Positions 45,745-54,233 are shown, numbered from the stretch's first letter. The stretch is DNA of 64,000 nucleotides from JALNZF01 sp964447405 (GCA_964447405.1 CAYUSP010000001.1:248001-312000); one strand, 5' to 3'. The notes: a model not told the origin generated them from the letters alone. Numbers and translations are program-made.

Positions 45745-46761
45745 ATGAATCCGATCCTGTGGATTAGAGATAAAATAACTCAAATTTCAAATCGGTTAAA
45801 AGAACCGATGTCCCTGAAGGCAAAACTGATGATTATTGCTCTTATGCTGGTCATCGTTTTTGGAGGCGGTTTCGTTGCTTACAAATTCTACGATTTTACT
45901 CAAAACAATCCAAAATTCTGCGTTGGATGCCATCTTATGCAGCCCGCATATGACTCGTGGGCAAAGAGTGAACATAAACAGCTCAACTGCCATGATTGCC
46001 ATCATCTCACGATTCCCGAACAGAACCAATTGCTCATAAGTTTTGTCCTGCACCGCCCGAATGCTGTACCGGAGCGGCACAAAGGGCAGGTCATTGTGAG
46101 TCAGAAGTATTGCGCCGAGTGCCATACCGTTGGGAAGGGCAAAAAGATCAACAAGTCGCTTTTCCACGCCAAGCATGTCTATATGGAGCAGATCGAATGC
46201 ACCGAATGTCACGGTGAGGTCAAATCGGATAAAAGTGGCTTGCATCATTTCCTGCCTACGGAAAAGTTCTGCAACAAGTGCCACAAGGGAAAATCAGTAC
46301 ACGGCGAGGGCATGGGCGGACTTGCTTGCATCAACTGCCATACCGATCGTACTAAAGACCTGAAGCCGGGAAGAAGGAAGTGCCTCTATTGCCACAGCGC
46401 TGATGAAAATATTAAGAAACAGCTGCGAGAAGAGGGCACTATGGATGTGCGGTTCTTCACGCCAGAAGCCAGCACTATTAAGAAAGCAAATAAGATAAGG
46501 TTTGATGAAAAAGCCCCCATGCAGTTCTATTGCTATGAATGCCACAAGCCCCACACACCGGGCAAGGTCAAGCCTCACAATGTGGACTGTTTGCGGTGTC
46601 ACACCGGTGTACCGAAGATCGGGAAACACAAGGTGCACCTTAACATGGACATGCAATGCAAGGATTGCCACAAACCGCACATGTGGATCGTAACCGAGGC
46701 ATCCGCCAAAAAGGATTGCGTGGCATGCCATGAATATCGGAGCCCGAAAGCATTCTTTTAA
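45745..46761 (+). CDS. NapC/NirT-anchored cytochrome c with 11 haem sites
   Basis: This 338-residue protein begins with a cytoplasmic stretch, a transmembrane helix (LMIIALMLVIVFGGGFVAY) and a NapC/NrfH-like start, CVGCHLMQPAYDSWAKSEH. Eleven CxxCH sites follow in all: CVGCH, CHDCH, CAECH, CTECH, CNKCH, CINCH, CLYCH, CYECH, CLRCH, CKDCH and CVACH. NapC proteins usually bind four haems and take electrons from menaquinol; here seven more extend the wire outward. It is a candidate quinol-to-periplasm electron conduit. The small c7-type genes follow within 80 bp. Confidence 0.88.
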   Translation: MNPILWIRDKITQISNRLKEPMSLKAKLMIIALMLVIVFGGGFVAYKFYDFTQNNPKFCVGCHLMQPAYDSWAKSEHKQLNCHDCHHLTIPEQNQLLISFVLHRPNAVPERHKGQVIVSQKYCAECHTVGKGKKINKSLFHAKHVYMEQIECTECHGEVKSDKSGLHHFLPTEKFCNKCHKGKSVHGEGMGGLACINCHTDRTKDLKPGRRKCLYCHSADENIKKQLREEGTMDVRFFTPEASTIKKANKIRFDEKAPMQFYCYECHKPHTPGKVKPHNVDCLRCHTGVPKIGKHKVHLNMDMQCKDCHKPHMWIVTEASAKKDCVACHEYRSPKAFF

Positions 46762-46839
46762 TATTGGGATAGATGGTCTGGGAGCATTTGAACAAAATTA
46801 TTAATGAAGATCATTTCTACAAGGAGACGGAATAAGCAT

Positions 46840-47163
46840 ATGAGGAATATCTTGATAATGGTTCTCGTGATTGTCATTACGTTTGCACTTGCGTTGTCGG
46901 CATTTGCAGTACCATCAGGCAAGACAGTCGAATTTGATGGAAAAGGCGCAGGCCAAGTCGTATTTGATGGCAAGATCCATGCCGAAAAGGGCAGCAAGTG
47001 CGCTGATTGTCATCAGTCCGGCCTTTTCAAGATGAAGAAGGGCAGTGAAGTGCTTACTATGAAAGACATGGAATCAGGCAAAAACTGCGGCGCATGCCAT
47101 AATGGAACCAAGGCGTTCAGTGTAAAGGACGCGGCATTCTGCGCTAAATGTCATAAAAAGTAA
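46840..47163 (+). CDS. trihaem c7-type cytochrome, copy 1
   Basis: This 107-residue periplasmic protein has a signal peptide (ILIMVLVIVITFALALSAFA) and three haem sites, CADCH, CGACH and CAKCH. The mature part shares most residues with the copy at 47468. Proteins of this size carry electrons through the periplasm between membrane quinol oxidases and terminal reductases. A good AAGGAGA lies before ATG 46840; a longer in-frame start at 46804 adds a basic stretch and is rejected. Confidence 0.88.
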   Translation: MRNILIMVLVIVITFALALSAFAVPSGKTVEFDGKGAGQVVFDGKIHAEKGSKCADCHQSGLFKMKKGSEVLTMKDMESGKNCGACHNGTKAFSVKDAAFCAKCHKK

Positions 47164-47301
47164 GACGGTTCCATACGCTGCGACGTCTCACGAGTCGAAT
47201 CTTCTGCGGTCGAGCTTGTGTTTGATTTGAACTAAAATGATTCATTGTGTCGCAGAATCATCTGACCATTTGGAAAATGTACGTACCGGCAAATTACCTG
47301 C

Positions 47302-47330
47302 TTGACAGAAACAAATTTTTCGATTATTTT
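47302..47330 (+). promoter_or_regulatory. sigma70 promoter for c7-type cytochrome copy 2
   Basis: TTGACA (47302-47307) and TATTTT (47325-47330) are 17 bp apart. The message would have a leader of about 130 nt before ATG 47468; the rest of 47164-47467 shows no gene. Confidence 0.6.
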
Positions 47331-47467
47331 AGCAAAACATGAAATGTTTCCACAAAATATAGTTATTGGTCTACGCAACAAATGAGTGCGAAGCAGTATC
47401 CTAATCCATACTCTTTGGTTTTAATCAAGTAGTGTAGATTACTCATGAAAGGAGGTGAAATAGAACG

Positions 47468-47791
47468 ATGAAAAAGTTATTTGTGTTGGTCCTCGTAGTT
47501 GTTATTACGTTGGCGATGACGGTTTCCGCTTTCGCGGTTCCGGCTGGCAAGACGTCCGAGTTTGCAGGCGGCGCAGCTGGCAAGGTCGTATTTGACGGCA
47601 AGGCTCATGCTGACAAGGGCAACAAGTGTGCGGATTGCCATCAGTCCGGTCTCTTCAAGATGAAGAAGGGCGAGTCCAAGGCGACCATGAAGGATATGGA
47701 AGCCGGCAAGTCCTGCGGCGGTTGCCACAACGGCACCAAGGCCTTCGGCGTGAAGGACGCAGCAACATGCGCAAAGTGCCACAAGAAGTAG
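47468..47791 (+). CDS. trihaem c7-type cytochrome, copy 2
   Basis: This 107-residue protein is a close paralogue of the one at 46840, with a signal peptide and haem sites CADCH, CGGCH and CAKCH. It has its own promoter and an ideal AAAGGAGGTG ribosome-binding site. Copy 2 is richer in GC and has the stronger translation signals, so it may be the abundant form. It is followed by a perfect terminator and then the mobile-element boundary. Confidence 0.9.
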   Translation: MKKLFVLVLVVVITLAMTVSAFAVPAGKTSEFAGGAAGKVVFDGKAHADKGNKCADCHQSGLFKMKKGESKATMKDMEAGKSCGGCHNGTKAFGVKDAATCAKCHKK

Positions 47792-47812
47792 GATGTCATC
47801 ATCCGAACGAGT

Positions 47813-47848
47813 AAACCCTCACAGGTAACCCTGTGAGGGTTTTTTTTG
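47813..47848 (+). terminator. terminator after c7-type cytochrome copy 2
   Basis: A 12-bp stem starting AACCCTCACAGG pairs with CCTGTGAGGGTT around a 4-nt loop and is followed by eight T. It ends 3 bp before the left attachment repeat. Confidence 0.95.
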
Positions 47849-47850
47849 TT

Positions 47851-47874
47851 TGGCGGGAGAGCATGAGAATCGAA
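47851..47874. repeat. left attachment repeat (24 bp)
   Basis: Identical over 24 bp to 59128-59151 (begins TGGCGGGAGAGC, ends GAATCGAA). The flanking bases differ on both sides, so the identity is confined to the core. It lies 22 bp beyond the end of the integrase gene. Confidence 0.9.
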
Positions 47875-47895
47875 ATAACACCCGCTATTGATTTA

Positions 47896-49062
47896 TCAAG
47901 ACTTTTTCGAGCTTATAGGGAGAACGCGGGGAGAGCTTCTCCTTGAGAGCACATCCCGTAGGTATTCCGTCCGGTTATGCGTGTATCGCGCCGTAGAGCG
48001 TGAATCAGCGTGTCTCATGAGCGCTTGGGCTGCCACACCATCGGCAACCTCTGAAATTTGAGTACAGAACGAATGACGGCTGCCTTCGTAGTGGGTGCAG
48101 GGTGTCCCGGTCATTTTCCACAAGAGTGCAAGCCTGTGGATCGTGTAATGCCGCCCGGTCCTTGGGTGCAAGAAAAGCCAATCCTCGGGAAATCTGCTGG
48201 CTGAACAGGCTCGCGCTATCTCCAATGCCCTTTCTGACAGGGGTACCGTCTTTTTGTGAGCCTCTTTGTCCGCCTCCCTGAGCCGCCGCATGGTAAAGGT
48301 CCTCTGCACTCTCATGGACCTATTCTGAAAATCGATATCCTTGATTTTGAGGGCGCACGTCTCGCCTGGCCGGATCCCCGTTTCAAATTCAAACTCGAAC
48401 ACATCCCGGTGTTGCTCAGGTATCTTTTTGAGGGCGTCGGTCTGGTCCTCTATCGATAGCGCAATGCTCGGCGCTGCATCGTTGCCCTTGATGATAGGGA
48501 AGGGGGGCACCTCGGAGATAATACCCTTCCTCCACATCCAGCGCATTGCAGCGTGTAAGGTGTTTAAAATTTCCCGCTTTGTTTTCAGCTTGAGTGTTTT
48601 GGGCAGGTTGTCTTTGAAAATCTCGAGATCGGAAAACTTGATCTCTTTAACATCCAGGTGTCCGAGTTTAGAAAGGTGATTCTTGATCCTGGACTGGTAA
48701 GCATGCAGGGTGCCATAAGATAGCTCACCGCCTTTGAATTCTTCTTTTTTCTGCTCTATCCAGCGTTCTATAACATTCACAAGGCGTCGAGCTTTTATAT
48801 TATCTGGTTGCCATTCTGAGGGATTGAAACTGCTTTGTTCTTTGGTGATAGAATCGTTTATTTCTTTGATAAGAGAGAATGCCTGAAGAAATCCGAGCTT
48901 TTCGTTCGGATTTTTACTGTCACGGTAATATTTAAACTTCTTCCCATTTGAATAGAGTTCGACATAACACCAGGCCTGACCACACTTCGGACAAGTGCCC
49001 GTGCTGTCAGACATTGCCGAACCACAACGCCTACACCTGATCGCGCCCTTGAATCCCTTCAT
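47896..49062 (-). CDS. int: tyrosine recombinase (integrase) with N-terminal zinc ribbon
   Basis: This 388-residue protein has an N-terminal zinc ribbon (CRRCG...CPKCG), a SAM-like core-binding domain (residues 95-180) and a C-terminal catalytic domain. Visible catalytic residues are Arg in TGIRPGE, a His/Arg box in HYEGSRHSF, His in LMRHADS and the nucleophile Tyr in TARYTHN. It would join attP to the tRNA-Sec 3' end. ATG 49062 follows GGGAGGTG; a longer TTG start at 49125 overlaps the next gene. Confidence 0.92.
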   Translation of the reverse strand: MKGFKGAIRCRRCGSAMSDSTGTCPKCGQAWCYVELYSNGKKFKYYRDSKNPNEKLGFLQAFSLIKEINDSITKEQSSFNPSEWQPDNIKARRLVNVIERWIEQKKEEFKGGELSYGTLHAYQSRIKNHLSKLGHLDVKEIKFSDLEIFKDNLPKTLKLKTKREILNTLHAAMRWMWRKGIISEVPPFPIIKGNDAAPSIALSIEDQTDALKKIPEQHRDVFEFEFETGIRPGETCALKIKDIDFQNRSMRVQRTFTMRRLREADKEAHKKTVPLSERALEIARACSASRFPEDWLFLHPRTGRHYTIHRLALLWKMTGTPCTHYEGSRHSFCTQISEVADGVAAQALMRHADSRSTARYTHNRTEYLRDVLSRRSSPRVLPISSKKS

Positions 49063-49121
49063 CGCCACCTCCCAGACTGTAGGTAATGGTGATGAATTAT
49101 ATTCTTGATTCGCTATCGGTG

Positions 49122-49319
49122 TCAAGGAATGATATCCTCTGCCTTTTTATCAGCAGCCTGTCTGAAAGGTGAATGTTCATGCAGTACACACCGTGCCGCG
49201 TCGGTGCAAGGTGAATCTTCGCGCTCCCGGCAAATGTAGCAAAAGGCGTTTATCGCTTCCTGTTGAGATAAGGCTATACCGCGCTTCCATCGCCTGTACG
49301 CTGTCTCACCGGGTATCAT
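49122..49319 (-). CDS. small phage-type zinc-binding protein
   Basis: This 65-residue protein has CYICRERED, then C.....RC and LHEHSPFR, matching the short phage family with paired cysteines and a terminal PFR motif that often lies near replication or integrase genes. Function is unknown. It sits between the DnaC-like gene (7-bp gap) and the integrase. Confidence 0.65.
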   Translation of the reverse strand: MIPGETAYRRWKRGIALSQQEAINAFCYICREREDSPCTDAARCVLHEHSPFRQAADKKAEDIIP

Positions 49320-49326
49320 ATCGTGC

Positions 49327-50076
49327 CTAAAGGTATTTCTTCAATCGACGGTCCGCGCCGCTCATCAAGATATTGCGGCACATCTCACCAAGCCGTGATG
49401 TAATCCTGTCGCTTGTTTGTTCTGATAGGTCCGCAAGGGAAAGATTTGAAGTTACATACGTGCGCCGCATGTCCCGATAGCGCGCGTCAATGATCGCAAA
49501 CAGAGTAGTGAGCGCCCAGGGAGTTGGCTTTTCCGCGCCGAGGTCGTCAAGAATTAAAATAGCATGCGTCCGGTATCGCTCAATGATTGATGATTCCGTT
49601 TCACGCCTATCGTTGTCAAATGTCGCTCGAATTTCTCTCAATAAATCTATCGAAGACACCATATACGGATAACTGGCAGGATTCGGAGACTGTACCACTT
49701 CGCGCGCAGCGTTAAGGTGATCCTGAATCGTAGCGCGCGCAAGTGCGGCCATAAGGTATGTCTTTCCGGTCCCACGCGGACCATACACAAATAATCCTTT
49801 GCACCCCGTATGCAGCGTTCGATATGCCGGAGGAAAGTCATTAACCGATGCGTGTATATGCCGCTGCCCCACGCCGCGCTTCAAAAGGATATCATCGATT
49901 TTGGAAAGCTGCCCATCGATACTGGTAAGTATTTCGAGACGCTTGATCTCCGCTTGTTCGCGGGCTGCACAGACACCACACCCAAAAAAGCGCCATTCAT
50001 CTTTCCAGGGGAGACGGTGCGGAGTAATTGTCGCACCGCAAATGGAACAGACAATATCTACAGGTTTGTTTATCAT
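49327..50076 (-). CDS. DnaC/IstB-like AAA+ helicase loader
   Basis: This 249-residue ATPase has an N-terminal zinc-finger-like part (CSICG...GCGVC), Walker A GPRGTGKT at residues 99-106, Walker B in AILILDDLGAE, sensor I in TYVTSNLSL and an arginine finger in RITSRLGE. It should load the host replicative helicase at the element's origin. It overlaps the initiator gene by 4 bp, the O-P arrangement of lambda-like elements. Confidence 0.87.
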   Translation of the reverse strand: MINKPVDIVCSICGATITPHRLPWKDEWRFFGCGVCAAREQAEIKRLEILTSIDGQLSKIDDILLKRGVGQRHIHASVNDFPPAYRTLHTGCKGLFVYGPRGTGKTYLMAALARATIQDHLNAAREVVQSPNPASYPYMVSSIDLLREIRATFDNDRRETESSIIERYRTHAILILDDLGAEKPTPWALTTLFAIIDARYRDMRRTYVTSNLSLADLSEQTSDRITSRLGEMCRNILMSGADRRLKKYL

Positions 50077-50819
50077 GTGAAAACCTCAACGGACACCGCA
50101 TCGTATTTCCTCGAATCCTCGCAGCGATATCTGGATCTTTGTTTTCGGTCGTGTATGTGAGAGGGCGAATCAAATTCACGCCTCCCCCAGTTTCGTACAG
50201 CAGCCTTCCAATCGCGCATGGGATTGCGACCGACTTTCCAGGCGTTCGCAGTGTAGTAATCAATGAAGCGCTGAGGATCTAACCCTTGACCTATTTCAGA
50301 ACAATAAGACTGAACATCAGAGAGAGTGGGGGGCGTGAACAGTTTTATCGTTCGCGCCTCTCTCTTTTGATTCTCTTTCTTCTGATTCTCTTTCTGTTGA
50401 TTCTCTTCAACACCTTTATAGGACCGGCACTCTAGTTCCGCTCCTGAGCGGAAATCTAGTTCCTGTCCCGACCGGCACTCTAGTTCCGCTCCGGAGAGGC
50501 AAAATATACTATGCCAAAGGAAAACGTAACGGTTCGTTTTATGTCTGAGACGGTCTATTCCTTTTGGATTATCAACCCTGATAAACTCATTCTTGACCAG
50601 CTCTTGGAGATAGTTTCTGACTTGCCGATCTGCGACGCCTATTTCTTCTGCCAGAGCATCCTGAGAGGGGTAGCAGGCCCCATCCTTGCCCGCATATTGC
50701 GCAAGACGGCCATAGAGCAGCTTTGCACCAGGCGTGAGCCCCGTATACCGTGCCAAGGCGTTCGGCACGAATAAGCCGATAAAGAGTTTCCAGGGATTAA
50801 ATATGTCTCCACGCTTCAT
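50073..50819 (-). CDS. replication initiator, lambda O-like layout, with origin repeats inside the gene
   Basis: This 248-residue protein has an N-terminal winged helix (residues 25-105; PSQDALAEEIGVADRQVRNYLQEL). The middle holds three 8-residue repeats (AELECRSG, QELDFRSG, AELECRS) and then three 5-residue KENQ(K/Q) repeats. The C-terminal domain has DPQRFIDYYTANAWKVGR and MRDWKAAVRNW, typical of phage replication proteins (DnaD-like). The middle repeats are the protein trace of DNA iterons and an AT-rich array, as in lambda O, whose gene carries its own origin. Confidence 0.84.
   Translation of the reverse strand: MKRGDIFNPWKLFIGLFVPNALARYTGLTPGAKLLYGRLAQYAGKDGACYPSQDALAEEIGVADRQVRNYLQELVKNEFIRVDNPKGIDRLRHKTNRYVFLWHSIFCLSGAELECRSGQELDFRSGAELECRSYKGVEENQQKENQKKENQKREARTIKLFTPPTLSDVQSYCSEIGQGLDPQRFIDYYTANAWKVGRNPMRDWKAAVRNWGRREFDSPSHIHDRKQRSRYRCEDSRKYDAVSVEVFT
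50368..50409. repeat. three 15-bp AT-rich repeats, putative DNA-unwinding element
   Basis: TGATTCTCTTTC starts at 50368 and 50383, and a close variant (TGATTCTCTTCA) at 50398, at exactly 15-bp spacing. The array is strongly strand-biased (pyrimidine on the plus strand). It lies 12 bp from the iterons, the position of the unwinding region in lambda. Confidence 0.8.
50422..50492. repeat. three 24-bp iterons, putative replication origin
   Basis: Repeats start at 50422, 50446 and 50470. The first and third are identical over 23 bp (core CGGCACTCTAGTTCCGCTCC); the middle copy keeps TCTAGTTCC with a changed flank. They lie within the initiator gene in frame with its 8-residue repeats. Confidence 0.85.
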
Positions 50820-50869
50820 TTTTTATAGCCTCATATCAAGCCGTGCACGGCTTAAATAACCCCTCATTG

Positions 50870-52420
50870 CTACGTATACCGCCTGACTGTCTGCCTCGAT
50901 TCGTGGGACCCGTCTTTCAGGCTCTGGTTGTACGCCTTTACGGTCTTTGCCTGGAAGGCGTCATCATTCACGGTGATCTCTACTTTCACTTCTTGCGGAC
51001 CCTCGCCCGGACGCCAGCCGGATCCGTACTTGCTCTGTTCATAGGAATAGTATTTGTATCCGCCGTTTTCGGGTGCGCCGGTTGCTGAGTTAGCAGAGTA
51101 GGTTCCCACAGCCCCTCCACCGCCGCTGCCAAACTGCTGAGACTCGATCATCGCCACATTTGCCAAGCCTGCAGCTGTAACCGCAGCTGCCATGGCGATC
51201 CCCCAAAATCCGCCTTGAGCAAGGGCTTTTGATGCTCCTTGGTATGTTGATATCGTTGACTCAGCGATTGCAGCAACCTTATACATCTCGAACATCTTGC
51301 GGGCCTGTGCACCGCCGAGTGTGGACATGGTGCGCAGCGCTTGTGAGAAATACTGTGCCGTTCCCTGCATGGCCGCCATTCTCATATTTTCCACTTGTTC
51401 GGTATGGTTCAGCAAAAGAATCTGCCGCTCAATTTCCCGCTGACTGTTTATCTCAAATGCTTCGTCAATGGCCTTGGCGCCCTTCAGTTTAGCATCAGTC
51501 ACCGCGTCGAACGCTATGATCTCAGCCTGATGAATGACGGAAATGTTTTCATAACGGGCTTTTGCCATGGCTACCGATCGTTCAGCCGCAGCCGCTTCCT
51601 GTTGGGCCATTTTTGCGTAGAGAGGGCCGATATAATCAACATGCTCGATTCGATCATTTGCAAAAGAGTGAGTAGGCGGGGTAACACCGGAGAGGTTCTT
51701 GCTTGCCTTGTCTTTATTTCCTTCAGTGAATAACTTTTGTTCGGCTTTCATAATAGCCAGTTTTGCGGATGCTTGTGCAAGGGCTTCTTTCCGCGATTTA
51801 ACTTCATCGCGCAAGGCGTCAATGGTCATGTATTCTGAAACACGACCTTCTTTCTGCAGCCGAAAAGCTGTTTCATATGATTTTTTGAGTTCATCAACAA
51901 CATTAGACTGAGAGATAATGCCTCTTCCCATCAGTGTTTTATTTATGTCAAATTCAGCCTTAGCGTATGCCTGCTTCGCTAAAGTCAATTGCTTGGTCTG
52001 AGCCTCTTCCTTGAGTGCAGACTCGATCCATTTCCCGGCTGCGTCCGCACCCTTGATTGTTTCCTCTGCGGCTTTTTTCTTTTGCTCAGCCAGGTGGGTA
52101 TAGATCCCGTAGAGTATCATGCCCGCGAAGGCCATACCGCCGACAGCCATAGCGCCCTTACCCATGTTTGCTGTAAGGCCTTCAATGGAATTCCCGAGCT
52201 GCCGCGCGGCCTGATTCGGGACCCCCAACTTTTGCGCCAAATTTTCCGCCGATTCGCCCATACCCCAGAAACCGAGGCGGGCAATCTCCGAGGCTTTCTT
52301 CGAGCGGTACCCCATCTCCTCCGTGATATTGCCAACATTTTTAAGGTCTTTTACGGTCTCATCAACACCATCTACATTAATCCGGATTGATATATCGCTT
52401 TTCTCTAAGTTGTCAGCCAT
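50870..52420 (-). CDS. phage tail tape-measure-like protein (short)
   Basis: This 516-residue alpha-helical protein has an N-terminal region like phage tail proteins (VDGVDETVKDLKNVGNITEEM), a hydrophobic stretch near residue 100, a coiled-coil middle and a C-terminal MFEMYKVAAIAESTISTYQGAS, then ALAQGGFWGIAMAAAVTAAGLANV. That last block is characteristic of lambda-type tape-measure proteins. Real tape measures are usually longer, and no other tail gene is present. In a satellite it may redirect or resize helper-phage tails. A strong AAGGAGG precedes ATG 52420. Confidence 0.6.
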   Translation of the reverse strand: MADNLEKSDISIRINVDGVDETVKDLKNVGNITEEMGYRSKKASEIARLGFWGMGESAENLAQKLGVPNQAARQLGNSIEGLTANMGKGAMAVGGMAFAGMILYGIYTHLAEQKKKAAEETIKGADAAGKWIESALKEEAQTKQLTLAKQAYAKAEFDINKTLMGRGIISQSNVVDELKKSYETAFRLQKEGRVSEYMTIDALRDEVKSRKEALAQASAKLAIMKAEQKLFTEGNKDKASKNLSGVTPPTHSFANDRIEHVDYIGPLYAKMAQQEAAAAERSVAMAKARYENISVIHQAEIIAFDAVTDAKLKGAKAIDEAFEINSQREIERQILLLNHTEQVENMRMAAMQGTAQYFSQALRTMSTLGGAQARKMFEMYKVAAIAESTISTYQGASKALAQGGFWGIAMAAAVTAAGLANVAMIESQQFGSGGGGAVGTYSANSATGAPENGGYKYYSYEQSKYGSGWRPGEGPQEVKVEITVNDDAFQAKTVKAYNQSLKDGSHESRQTVRRYT

Positions 52421-52619
52421 GTAAAACCTCCTTGTGTCGAGCCGACAACGGCTCGGCTATAGTTTCATTTGACTGCTTTATAGCGAATTCCACATAGTCC
52501 GCAGCAGTAAGGCGGGCTTCAAAACCACAGCCGGGGCGACGATTGCATTTCAGGATCCCTAAACCGTCCGGCGTTCTCGCCGGTCCGCATGTGCCGGCTG
52601 CGAAGAATATGCAGTTCAT
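52413..52619 (-). CDS. small cysteine-rich element protein
   Basis: This 68-residue protein has CxxxxGTCG and LKCNRRPGCGFEARLTAADYVEF, a possible four-cysteine metal site. ATG 52619 overlaps the preceding stop (ATGA), and its end overlaps the tape-measure-like start by 8 bp. The tight coupling of three genes supports a real reading frame. Function unknown. Confidence 0.6.
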   Translation of the reverse strand: MNCIFFAAGTCGPARTPDGLGILKCNRRPGCGFEARLTAADYVEFAIKQSNETIAEPLSARHKEVLHG

Positions 52620-53068
52620 AATTGCTCTTGTCCCTTGTCTGATTCGATCGATATCGGCCGTGGTTTGAAATTCAAGCACGTTGCAGCGCCGCATGTTACT
52701 GATGATTGTTTATACGGCCTGCCGACTCGTCTTGACGATTTCAGGTGTTCAACGTATCGTGCCACGCTTTGAATGAGATCATACCGGCCATGTGACAGCG
52801 TTTCAAAGATCCCTTGATGCGTGAGAGATGAAACACTTCCTTGTGATTGACCGATTGCCCGCGCAAGATCATCCGTTGTGCATATCAACAGGCTTTCATC
52901 TCCGGGATGTTTTCGAAAGTGCAAGACATAGGCGACGGCGCAATTGACAAGATCGTACTGATTCCGGTCTTTCTTCACAAATACCCCGAGCTGCTCAAGC
53001 TGCTGGCACCGGCGAGCGCTCAGTTGAAGCGTCCTCGAAAGTTCATCGATGCCGACAAGGTTTTCCAT
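52616..53068 (-). CDS. tandem winged-helix protein, possibly a small-terminase (Nu1-like) subunit
   Basis: This 150-residue protein is built of two similar halves. Half one: VGIDELSRTLQLSARRCQQLEQLGVFV then YDLVNCAVAYVLH. Half two: CTTDDLARAIGQSQGSVSSLTHQGIF then YDLIQSVARYVEHL. Each is a MerR/Nu1-type winged helix ending in a helix with conserved YDL...AVAY. Phage Nu1 recognises the packaging site with such domains. An excisionase or repressor role is the alternative. ATG 53068 follows GGAGG; the frame begins at 53083. Confidence 0.55.
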   Translation of the reverse strand: MENLVGIDELSRTLQLSARRCQQLEQLGVFVKKDRNQYDLVNCAVAYVLHFRKHPGDESLLICTTDDLARAIGQSQGSVSSLTHQGIFETLSHGRYDLIQSVARYVEHLKSSRRVGRPYKQSSVTCGAATCLNFKPRPISIESDKGQEQL

Positions 53069-53083
53069 GGTCACGACCTCCAT

Positions 53084-53690
53084 TGATAAACAGAGTCACG
53101 AAACGAATTTGATACTTCTGCCCTTTCAACTAGATAGATGACGGGATTTTAATAATCCGCATGGATAGGGTCTGCGGAAGGACCCATAAATTTGTATATG
53201 TATGTATGGCGTATAGATATTCATTTCTCCGCTGTGTCTGTTGACGTGTGCTTATCGTGCGGGACACGATACCTTTAGGACGCGCAGCTATGGCGGCAAG
53301 CGGCGTCATTTCGTTATGCGGCGTGTATACTGTTTCTTTATCATGGCCCCATGATTAGTGTTCTTGTGATCCATGATCTTTGCTTCTTTAATGCGCATGC
53401 TCTCAGATAATATCCGCTGATCTGCTGTGGCTAGATGCTCTATGTTGTTGAGTCTGTATTTAATATCGCTGCCTGAGCCCAGACCAACAACAGTAAAGGT
53501 ACAGCAGCGTTGCGCGTGCGGGGGCACGCTCCTGGAGCTGCTTCACGGACCCGGGTCCGCCCAGTGCAACCTTTATCACATGCCACTGTCAACATGTGTC
53601 CAGCAGGGTTGCTTTAGCTGGGTGTCTGCCTTTAAGGACGCTCAGTCAAAGCGCTTGTGCCAGACAGACACTTTCCACGGCACAAATCTA
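53084..53690. other. 606-bp gap in the element with palindromes and no supported gene
   Basis: No convincing gene is present. A 14-bp perfect palindrome lies at 53546-53559 (centre ACCCGGGT). A GC hairpin GCGTGC/GCACGC with a GGGG loop lies at 53514-53529. The gap lies directly upstream of the small-terminase-like gene, where phages often keep cos or pac. Confidence 0.5.
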
Positions 53691-54233
53691 TTAGCTGAGA
53701 TATTTATTTTTCATCTTGTCACATAAGACCTTGAACTCACGGTCCCTCACATCATTCCCGAAAAGTTCAATCATGAGATTCGCCCAGGTAATCCCGCGTC
53801 CGGACATCGTACGCGCAGCGTGAAACTCTCGCACACGATCTACGACTGAAGCCGCGATATCTGTCTTGATTTCTGAACAGACTTTATTCCAAAGGGCTGC
53901 TTCGGTTTGCCGGGTCATATCACCATAAGACTGCTCGCGCTCCAAAGCCGTTGTAACCGTTGACAGTAATTCAGCGGTTTTAGCCTCTGCGTCCATGGCT
54001 GCGGAATGGGATAGGTTTGCATTTTCGACATCCTCCCGAGAAGCCTTACCAGCCGCGAAATCAAGATGTGCACGCGATTTGTAGTCTGCTGACGCTGATG
54101 TTTCAGACTTCAGGCGTTCAAGTTCGTTGGTCAAATTGCCGACTTTTACGACAAGGTCTTCAATTTTGCTCCGGCGGGCTGCACGTTGCTCTTGTGCATT
54201 TTTATATGCCTCTTGCTCATTTCGAATATCCAT
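53691..54233 (-). CDS. coiled-coil hypothetical element protein
   Basis: This 180-residue protein has a long charged coiled coil (residues 10-130; KIEDLVVKVGNLTNELERLK) and a short C-terminal globular part with WANLMIELFGNDV. ATG 54233 follows a GGAGG site; the frame runs further upstream to 54308 without a good start. No family recognised. It overlaps nothing and is followed by the packaging-like gap. Confidence 0.6.
   Translation of the reverse strand: MDIRNEQEAYKNAQEQRAARRSKIEDLVVKVGNLTNELERLKSETSASADYKSRAHLDFAAGKASREDVENANLSHSAAMDAEAKTAELLSTVTTALEREQSYGDMTRQTEAALWNKVCSEIKTDIAASVVDRVREFHAARTMSGRGITWANLMIELFGNDVRDREFKVLCDKMKNKYLS

Noticed and set aside
47851..47874. A second tRNA or partial tRNA gene at the left boundary
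   Set aside because: Only the 24 nt of the 3' end are present; no anticodon arm or 5' half follows. It is the attachment repeat.
53306..53527. A 73-residue minus-strand frame in the element gap
   Set aside because: No Shine-Dalgarno, no domain and poor codon pattern. A short peptide there cannot be excluded but is not supported.
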